Source: Marinomonas shanghaiensis (GTDB taxonomy: Bacteria; Pseudomonadota; Gammaproteobacteria; Pseudomonadales; Marinomonadaceae). From it: DNA of 64,000 nt. The notes beneath the pieces were generated by a model, which made no database searches, was not told the origin of the DNA, and was given only the letters and a program-made list of their open reading frames with translations. How positions within the stretch are numbered: position 1 is the first letter of the stretch; each line of letters opens with the position of its first letter. A program made the translations under genes and the position numbers. The stretch spans positions 27,281-91,280 of the forward strand of contig NZ_QGOK01000021.1 of NCBI RefSeq assembly GCF_003259175.1, in the 5' to 3' direction. This document shows, one piece after another, positions 58,361-64,000 of the stretch.

Positions 58361-60088
58361 CTGAAAGCTTGGAAGCTTAAAGAAAAGTGGTCTGTAAAAG
58401 CAAAATCCTATGATGATTTACTGACATTATCGCTGTTGGGGGCCTTGTGTGGTCTGTTAAGTGGCCTTGTGATGGTCCTTTTTTATGCTGTCATTTATTT
58501 GCCTATGCGATTTTTTCTGGGGGTGGATTTTGATGCCTACGAGTCCCTTTCCGAAGCGTGGCGGGTGAGTTTAGTCATTGTGTCTTGCTTTGTTCTTGCT
58601 GGCTTTTTGACATGGCTGCCAAATCGCTTTCATAAAGTAGGTGTGCCTTATGTGATAGAAAGGTTGAACTATCATGGTGGTAACCTGCCTATTGGCAATG
58701 CGGTCGTACAATTCTTTGCTGCAGTTATTGCCTTAGTTGGGGGGCTTTCTATCGGTAAGGAGGGGCCAGCTGTACATTTAGGTGCCACTTTAGGTGGGTT
58801 TTTAGCCGCAAAGGCGAAGCTTCCTCAATATGGTGTTGAGACATTATTGGCTTGTGGTGTTGCTGGGGCCATTTCAGCTATCTTTCAGACGCCGTTAGCT
58901 GGTGTGCTGTTTGCGTTTGAGGTGATTTTTCTAGAATACCGCCAGCGATACGTTTTGCCAGTGTTACTCTCTTCTGTTGTTGCGGCTTTGATCAGCCATT
59001 ACGTCCTCGGTCCTTTAGATATTTTTAGTATTGGAAATATTTCAACCGTCGTGTTCTCGGGTAATCTTTTTTTGACCTGTTTTGTTTTGGTTATTCTTAT
59101 TGTGTTGTTATCCGCATTATTCCTGCACACTCAAAAAGCACTGTGGCATCTAAGTGGTCTCTCTGTTTGGTTGCGATTTTTTGTGGTCGCGGTTGCAACG
59201 TCCTTGGCAGCGGTTTATTTACCAGAGGCGCTGGGGAGTGGTTACAGTTCGTTGAGTAATTTATTGTCGGGAAATTTATTGCTTCACTCTTTGCTTTTGC
59301 TAATCGTTGTAAAAACGCTTTTGACTGCATTAACGATTGGGTTAGGGATACCGGGTGGCATGATAGGGCCTACTTTTATTATTGGCGGCTTGGCTGGTGT
59401 TCAAGCGGCATTGCTGTTTGGTCACAGTGAGGCGGATATTATTCTGTTTGCTTTGCTCGGAATGGCAGCAATGATGGCGGCCAGTTTTCAAGCTCCACTC
59501 ACTGCATTAGTGGCCATTATTGAGATGACGCATTCATCAGAAGCAATTGTTCCTGCGCTATTTGTGATTGTCTTGTCTTGTTTGTTAATGCGCGTATTTT
59601 TTCATCAAGAGTCGGTGTTTGCTGAACGCTTAAGTTATATGGGGATGTCTTCTAATATTAGTCCTTTACAGCGATATTTGCGGCATCATACTGTGAAGCC
59701 TGTTGCCGAAGATGTGCTGGTTTTACCGGTAAACCTTCCTCTTGAACAGGTAAAGGATTTGGCTTCAAGTGTGGTAGACTATGCCATATTTCAGCTAGAG
59801 GGTGAGTGGCGGCTTATTCGTCGAGCTGCTTTGTTGGATGCACTGCAGACATTAGAATTTGGTCCTCAACCTTGGCTGGTGTCCGATGAGGAAAAAATAT
59901 CGATGAACTTACCATTCGCTTTAGAATCTACTTATATTCCTTTGATAGATGAGCCCGCGTCATTGGAAGCGATGTTAAGTTGGTTCCAAAAGACAGGGTT
60001 ATCAGAAGTGCTGGTGTCTTTGTCTGCGTCTTCTTTTAGTTTGGTTTTAAGGCATCGTCTTGATCAGTTTTTGTTAAAAAATGATTAG
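58361..60088 (+). CDS. CLC-family chloride channel/transporter
   Basis: A CLC membrane protein whose product would be 575 residues from a CTG at 58361. That codon lies seven bases after GAGG; the only ATG/GTG/TTG alternative, TTG 58436, lacks a ribosome site and removes the start of the first helix. The gating glutamate is Glu134 in GKEGP, and GIPGGMIGP is the second anion-site motif. The residue at the E. coli Ser107 position (KVGVP) is Val, the Glu203 position (FAFEV) is Val188, and the Tyr445 region reads ESVF. A C-terminal cytosolic domain of about 150 residues resembles weak CBS repeats. Confidence 0.88.
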   Translation: MKAWKLKEKWSVKAKSYDDLLTLSLLGALCGLLSGLVMVLFYAVIYLPMRFFLGVDFDAYESLSEAWRVSLVIVSCFVLAGFLTWLPNRFHKVGVPYVIERLNYHGGNLPIGNAVVQFFAAVIALVGGLSIGKEGPAVHLGATLGGFLAAKAKLPQYGVETLLACGVAGAISAIFQTPLAGVLFAFEVIFLEYRQRYVLPVLLSSVVAALISHYVLGPLDIFSIGNISTVVFSGNLFLTCFVLVILIVLLSALFLHTQKALWHLSGLSVWLRFFVVAVATSLAAVYLPEALGSGYSSLSNLLSGNLLLHSLLLLIVVKTLLTALTIGLGIPGGMIGPTFIIGGLAGVQAALLFGHSEADIILFALLGMAAMMAASFQAPLTALVAIIEMTHSSEAIVPALFVIVLSCLLMRVFFHQESVFAERLSYMGMSSNISPLQRYLRHHTVKPVAEDVLVLPVNLPLEQVKDLASSVVDYAIFQLEGEWRLIRRAALLDALQTLEFGPQPWLVSDEEKISMNLPFALESTYIPLIDEPASLEAMLSWFQKTGLSEVLVSLSASSFSLVLRHRLDQFLLKND

Positions 60089-60175
60089 AAAACAATTGTC
60101 TTGTTAAAGTTTGAAGCATGTCAGATTGCTCGCTTACTACATGATTTACACTATTGGTTATAGGATTTGAAAAAT

Positions 60176-61459
60176 ATGAGTCGTTCAGAAGATCTATACG
60201 CACGCGCCCAACACCGCATTCCTGGAGGGGTCAATTCTCCAGTGCGAGCTTTTAATGGCGTGGGGGGGACACCTATATTTTTCCAGCGCGGAAAAGGTGC
60301 TTATGTTTATGATGAAGATCAGAAGCGCTATATAGATTATGTTGGTTCTTGGGGGCCTATGATTCTGGGGCACTCTCATCCAGATGTGTTGGATGCGGTT
60401 AGGCAGCAATTGGATTTTGGTTTGAGTTTTGGTGCCCCCACTGAAGTTGAAATTACCATGGCTGAAAAAGTCTGCGAACTGGTTCCTTCTATGGACATGG
60501 TGCGCATGGTGAATTCTGGTACAGAAGCTACTATGAGCGCGATTCGATTAGCTCGTGGCTACACTGGTCGTGATAAAATCGTTAAGTTTGAAGGTTGTTA
60601 TCATGGGCACTCAGATTCTTTGCTTGTGAAAGCGGGCTCTGGTGCATTGACGTTAGGAGTGCCTAATTCTCCTGGTGTTCCTGCGGATTTAGCGAAGCAT
60701 ACCATTACCCTGCAATACAATGATATTGAAGAGGTGGTTCGTTGCTTCGCTGAAATAGGAGATCAAATCGCTTGTATTATTGTTGAACCTGTCGCGGGCA
60801 ATATGAATTGTATTTTGCCTGCGGAAGGCTTCCTTGAAACGCTGCGCAAAGTGTGTGATGAATCCGGTGCTGTGTTAATTTTTGATGAAGTAATGACTGG
60901 ATTTCGTGTGGCACTTGGTGGTGCGCAAGACCATTTTGGTATCGTTCCTGATTTGACCACTTTAGGTAAAGTGATCGGTGCGGGTATGCCGGTTGGTGCG
61001 TTTGGTGGCAAACGTGCCATTATGGAATGTATTTCACCCTTAGGTCCGGTGTATCAAGCGGGTACCCTGTCTGGTAATCCGGTTGCTATGGTGGCGGGTT
61101 TGGCTGTGTTAAATAAAATCAGTGAAAAAGGTTTTCATGAAACTTTAGGCGCCAAAGCGGATCGTCTGGTCTCTGGATTGAAGAAAGCAGCAGACGATGT
61201 TGGTGTGCCGTTCTGTGTCGTGAGTGTCGGTGGTATGTTTGGTTTCTTCTTTACTGAGGCGAAAGCGGTGACAAGTTTTAGTGAGGTTCAGCGCTGTGAT
61301 TTGGCTCGTTTTAAGGCTTTCTTCCATTACATGTTGGAAGAGGGCGTATATTTTGCACCAGCCGCTTTTGAGGCGGGCTTTATTTCTCAAGCACATACAG
61401 AAGAAGATATTGATTACACGATAGAAGCCGCAAAGCGCTCTTTTGCTAAACTCGTATAA
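60176..61459 (+). CDS. hemL: Glutamate-1-semialdehyde 2,1-aminomutase
   Basis: HemL makes 5-aminolevulinate from glutamate-1-semialdehyde for haem synthesis, using PLP. The PLP lysine is Lys265 in TLGKVIGAG, identical in number to E. coli, which supports ATG 60176 (427 residues; E. coli 426). A TTG at 60167 lies too close to the AGGA site. The N-terminal segment [19 protein letters not shown] and the aspartate in FDEVMTGFR are typical. It precedes pssA by 28 bases. Confidence 0.97.
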   Translation: MSRSEDLYARAQHRIPGGVNSPVRAFNGVGGTPIFFQRGKGAYVYDEDQKRYIDYVGSWGPMILGHSHPDVLDAVRQQLDFGLSFGAPTEVEITMAEKVCELVPSMDMVRMVNSGTEATMSAIRLARGYTGRDKIVKFEGCYHGHSDSLLVKAGSGALTLGVPNSPGVPADLAKHTITLQYNDIEEVVRCFAEIGDQIACIIVEPVAGNMNCILPAEGFLETLRKVCDESGAVLIFDEVMTGFRVALGGAQDHFGIVPDLTTLGKVIGAGMPVGAFGGKRAIMECISPLGPVYQAGTLSGNPVAMVAGLAVLNKISEKGFHETLGAKADRLVSGLKKAADDVGVPFCVVSVGGMFGFFFTEAKAVTSFSEVQRCDLARFKAFFHYMLEEGVYFAPAAFEAGFISQAHTEEDIDYTIEAAKRSFAKLV

Positions 61460-61487
61460 ATAATTCGTAATAAGGAAGGTTTACAAC

Positions 61488-62258
61488 ATGTCTATTGATG
61501 ATATGAAAAAATCACCAGTTGATGAAATTGAAGACATCGACGTTGGTGATGAAAAAAAGCAGCCTCATAAAGGGGTTTATTTATTGCCTAACTTGTTCAC
61601 AACGGCAGCCCTTTTTTCGGGTTTTTACTCCATTATTGCTGCTATGAACGAAAACTACTCGCATGCTGCTGTGGCTATTTTTATCTCGATGATTTTTGAT
61701 GGCTTAGATGGTCGAGTGGCTCGTTTGACGCACACACAAAGTGCTTTTGGTGCTGAGTACGATTCTTTGGCTGATATGGTTTCTTTTGGTATCGCACCGG
61801 CATTAATTGTGTTTACTTGGTCTTTGGCGCCACTTGGTAAGATTGGCTGGATTGCCGCATTTGTTTATGCTGTGGGCGCAGCACTGCGTTTGGCTCGTTT
61901 CAATACTATGATTGGAGTAGAGGAAAAACGTTATTTTACCGGACTGCCTAGTCCGGCAGCAGCGGCTATTGTGGCGGGTGTTATTTGGGCCGCAAATGAT
62001 AATGGTGTGTCTGGCGAAAGTTTGGCGACATTGATGGCATTGCTTGTTCCCATTACTGGTTTGCTGATGGTCAGTAATGTGAAGTATCGCAGCTTTAAAG
62101 ATCTGGATTTAAAAGGACGTGTTCCTTTTGTGGTCCTCCTGATTGCGGTTCTGGTATTGGTATTTGTTGCTTTGCAACCGGCATTTGTGCTGATGAGCGT
62201 GTTTTGTTTATATGGGTTGTGGGGGCCGCTTGGCATTGTGTTCAAGCAATTGCGCTAG
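61488..62258 (+). CDS. pssA: CDP-diacylglycerol--serine O-phosphatidyltransferase
   Basis: PssA makes phosphatidylserine from CDP-diacylglycerol and serine, the first step to phosphatidylethanolamine. The CDP-alcohol phosphatidyltransferase signature is DGLDGRVARLTHTQSAFGAEYDSLAD, with the four aspartates in order (about residues 65-90). The rest is hydrophobic, with about seven membrane segments. It is the membrane-type PssA (256 residues), not the E. coli soluble type. Its substrate is the product of CdsA encoded earlier in the window. A terminator follows. Confidence 0.95.
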   Translation: MSIDDMKKSPVDEIEDIDVGDEKKQPHKGVYLLPNLFTTAALFSGFYSIIAAMNENYSHAAVAIFISMIFDGLDGRVARLTHTQSAFGAEYDSLADMVSFGIAPALIVFTWSLAPLGKIGWIAAFVYAVGAALRLARFNTMIGVEEKRYFTGLPSPAAAAIVAGVIWAANDNGVSGESLATLMALLVPITGLLMVSNVKYRSFKDLDLKGRVPFVVLLIAVLVLVFVALQPAFVLMSVFCLYGLWGPLGIVFKQLR

Positions 62259-62271
62259 ATGATTGTGATAT

Positions 62272-62307
62272 AAAAAAGCATTCTATTTTATTGTGAGTGC
62301 TTTTTTT
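62272..62307 (+). terminator. Intrinsic terminator after pssA
   Basis: GCATTC (62278-62283) pairs with GAGTGC (62295-62300) with one G-U pair, flanked by six A and seven T. Confidence 0.78.
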
Positions 62308-62361
62308 GAACTAGTGGCGTGACCCCTTGTCAATAATTTTAATAACATAAGGGGACATGCT

Positions 62362-63354
62362 ATGCTGATTTTGAATAAGAAAGCGTCTGATTGCTCTGAG
62401 TCAGAAGTGACAGATAAATCCATTTATCTAAATCGCCGTCAATTTATGAAGGTAACGGGTGGTATTGCGCTTGGTGTCGGTGGCATTGGTCACGCAGCCG
62501 CTGCGCTTCAAGAAGGTAACCCTTTGTCACCACCGTCTTCGCTTAAATCCTCTTTTGACAATATAGTCGAAACGTCTTTTGGTAAAGACGACAAACTCTC
62601 TCCTTATGATGTTGCTACCTCATACAATAATTTTTATGAATTTGGTTATGGCAAAAGTGACCCTAAAGAACGCTCCTCTCAGCTTAAAACCACACCATGG
62701 ACCATTACTGTTGAAGGTGAGGCGGCCAAAACGGGCGTATTTGATCTAGACGGTATTATCAAAGAGTCTATGCTGGAGGAGCGAATATATCGACTTCGTT
62801 GTGTTGAAGCTTGGTCAATGGTTATCCCTTGGGTGGGTGTCTCTCTTGCTACGGTTCTTAAACGTTTCGAGCCAACATCAAAAGCTAAATATGTGTATTT
62901 TGAAACGTTATATGATCCTAAACAGATGCCTGGTCAATTAGGGAGCGGATTGGACTGGCCTTACAGAGAAGGTTTGCGCATTGATGAGGCAATGAATCCT
63001 TTGGCGTTCCTTGCTGTGGGGATGTACGGAAGTATTTTGCCAAATCAAAATGGTGCGCCAGTCCGGTTGGTTTTACCTTGGAAGTATGGCTTTAAAAGTA
63101 TCAAATCCATTGTGAAAATTCGCTTCGTTGAAACTATGCCAGAAACAACCTGGAGCATGTTGGCTCCGAATGAGTATGGTTTTTATGCTAATGTGAATCC
63201 TAATGTTGATCACCCACGCTGGTCGCAACAACAAGAGCGTCGTTTACCAGGTGGTGTGCTGTTCCCAAACGTCATTGAAACGAAAATGTTCAATGGTTAT
63301 GAAGAGGAAGTTGCTTCTCTGTATGCGGGTATGGATTTGAAAAGGTTTTATTGA
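62362..63354 (+). CDS. msrP: MsrP, periplasmic protein-methionine-sulfoxide reductase catalytic subunit
   Basis: MsrP (YedY) is a molybdopterin enzyme that repairs oxidised methionine in periplasmic proteins, using electrons from MsrQ. A twin-arginine signal LNRRQFMKVTGG at residues 24-35 sends it folded to the periplasm. The molybdenum-binding Cys is Cys147 in LRCVEAWSM, matching E. coli Cys146 of the precursor. Length 330 is typical (E. coli 334). It depends on the moaA-moaB-moeA products encoded earlier. It starts after TAAGGGGACATGCT and is followed one base later by msrQ. Confidence 0.96.
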   Translation: MLILNKKASDCSESEVTDKSIYLNRRQFMKVTGGIALGVGGIGHAAAALQEGNPLSPPSSLKSSFDNIVETSFGKDDKLSPYDVATSYNNFYEFGYGKSDPKERSSQLKTTPWTITVEGEAAKTGVFDLDGIIKESMLEERIYRLRCVEAWSMVIPWVGVSLATVLKRFEPTSKAKYVYFETLYDPKQMPGQLGSGLDWPYREGLRIDEAMNPLAFLAVGMYGSILPNQNGAPVRLVLPWKYGFKSIKSIVKIRFVETMPETTWSMLAPNEYGFYANVNPNVDHPRWSQQQERRLPGGVLFPNVIETKMFNGYEEEVASLYAGMDLKRFY

Positions 63355-63355
63355 T

Positions 63356-63961
63356 ATGGCTGGTTTCTGGGACAGAAGAGAAAAACCCTATGTTTTAGCT
63401 ATCTTCACCTTGCCATTTTTATGGATGTTTATTTCATTAGTAATGGGGCAGTATTTTCCAGATCCTGGCAAGTTGTTGATGAGGTTAAGTGGTATTTGGG
63501 CGTCTGTCTTTGTCGTGGCTGTTATGGCAATGACTCTGATTGGTAAGATAGAAGCCTTAAAGTTTATTAACCGATACCGTCGCTTCATTGGTGTAACGGC
63601 GTTCTGTTATGCATCACTTCATTTTATTATTTATTTGGTGTTGTTTGCTGGCTTAAGTTGGACATGGATCAGCTCTGACCTTATTGAGAAACCTTATATT
63701 TATGTCGGTACTTTAGCTCTTGTTATTATGGCTGCCCTTGCTATAACCAGTACAAAATCCATGATGCGTAAATTAGGCAAAAAGTGGAAGCCGCTTCATC
63801 GTCTCATGTACCTCGTTGCTTTAGCCGTGATTGCGCACTTATGGTGGCAGGTAAAAGACGATATTTCACTTGCTGTTTATTTTTCTGTGCTGTTAGTGCC
63901 TTTGTTGTTGCTTAAAATCCCGACGTTACCAATGTATAAGAAATTTTTTAAGAAAACTTAA
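63356..63961 (+). CDS. msrQ: MsrQ, haem-binding membrane subunit of the methionine sulfoxide reductase
   Basis: MsrQ is a six-helix inner-membrane b-type cytochrome that passes electrons from the quinone pool to MsrP. Haem-ligand histidines are visible in YASLHFIIY and RLMYLVALAVIAHLWWQ. The 201-residue product is close to E. coli MsrQ (211). It starts one base after msrP (TGATATGG) so the pair is translationally coupled, and it ends 39 bases before the window edge. Confidence 0.95.
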   Translation: MAGFWDRREKPYVLAIFTLPFLWMFISLVMGQYFPDPGKLLMRLSGIWASVFVVAVMAMTLIGKIEALKFINRYRRFIGVTAFCYASLHFIIYLVLFAGLSWTWISSDLIEKPYIYVGTLALVIMAALAITSTKSMMRKLGKKWKPLHRLMYLVALAVIAHLWWQVKDDISLAVYFSVLLVPLLLLKIPTLPMYKKFFKKT

Positions 63962-63969
63962 AAAAATGC

Positions 63970-63998
63970 TTGCACAGAAAATTTTGGAATGTATTATA
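63970..63998 (+). promoter_or_regulatory. Possible promoter at the right edge
   Basis: TTGCAC near 63970-63975 is followed 16 bases later by TATTAT, ending in ATACG. This looks like a sigma-70 promoter for a gene outside the window, perhaps an RNA gene, but nothing downstream can be seen. Confidence 0.35.
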
Positions 63999-64000
63999 CG

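Noticed and set aside
62362..63961. msrPQ considered as part of a novel redox system
   Set aside because: Both genes match the known MsrPQ pair in order, length and key residues; the setting is ordinary.

Overview
The window is a stretch of chromosome from a marine gammaproteobacterium. The AT-leaning composition, the protein sequences and the gene order (map-rpsB-tsf-pyrH-frr-uppS-cdsA-dxr-rseP-bamA-skp-lpxD-fabZ-lpxA-lpxB-rnhB-dnaE-accA-tilS, then pyrG-eno-ftsB-ispD-ispF-truD-surE-pcm-nlpD-rpoS) fit Oceanospirillales, most likely Marinomonas or a close relative. That assignment comes from recognising the sequence by eye, not from a search. No rRNA, tRNA, insertion sequence, prophage, CRISPR array or integrase was seen. 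Nearly all of the window is core genome.

Layout. 1-3140 (minus strand): glnD (3' end cut by the window edge) and map. 3297-23560 (plus): translation genes rpsB and tsf, then pyrH, frr, and a long envelope block: undecaprenyl-PP synthase, CDP-diglyceride synthase, DXP reductoisomerase, the sigma-E protease RseP, BamA, Skp and lipid A synthesis with FabZ. RNase HII, DNA polymerase III alpha, AccA and TilS follow. 23719-27981: an aaeXAB-type aromatic acid efflux set, a P-loop kinase and a small DUF6482 protein. 27992-31147: a vanillate demethylation module (divergent GntR regulator, vanA, vanB) with three copies of the VanR operator core in its control region. 31345-41308: pyrG, eno, ftsB, ispD, ispF, truD, surE, pcm, a DUF368 membrane protein, nlpD and rpoS. 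41440-50771: a YtjB-like sensor protein divergent from serB, a LysR regulator, a lone HepT-like protein, the molybdopterin genes moeA-moaB-moaA, tesB, queG and an orphan small protein. 51210-58320: ilvIH, two Lrp/AsnC regulators, three amino acid or metabolite transporters and luxS. 58361-63961: a CLC chloride transporter, hemL, pssA and the periplasmic methionine sulfoxide reductase pair msrPQ.

How the genes work together. Much of the window builds the cell envelope: isoprenoid precursors (dxr, ispD, ispF) feed undecaprenyl phosphate (uppS). CdsA and PssA supply phospholipid, LpxD/A/B supply lipid A, and BamA with Skp assembles outer-membrane proteins. NlpD controls cell separation, and the DUF368 protein probably recycles undecaprenyl phosphate. 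MoaA/MoaB/MoeA make the cofactor needed by MsrP. Vanillate demethylase and the aae-type pump both deal with aromatic acids and lie close together.

I found no strong case for a wholly new system. The observations most worth a second look are: a perfect 18-bp inverted repeat without a U-tract after vanB; a CLC protein with a likely CTG start and unusual ion-pathway residues; a YtjB-type sensor fused to a degenerate cyclase-like domain; a solitary HepT-like protein whose catalytic His appears to be Asn; and a 12-bp inverted repeat between two divergent exporters. Start codons were adjusted where Shine-Dalgarno sites or family length argued for it. All alignments were done by eye.
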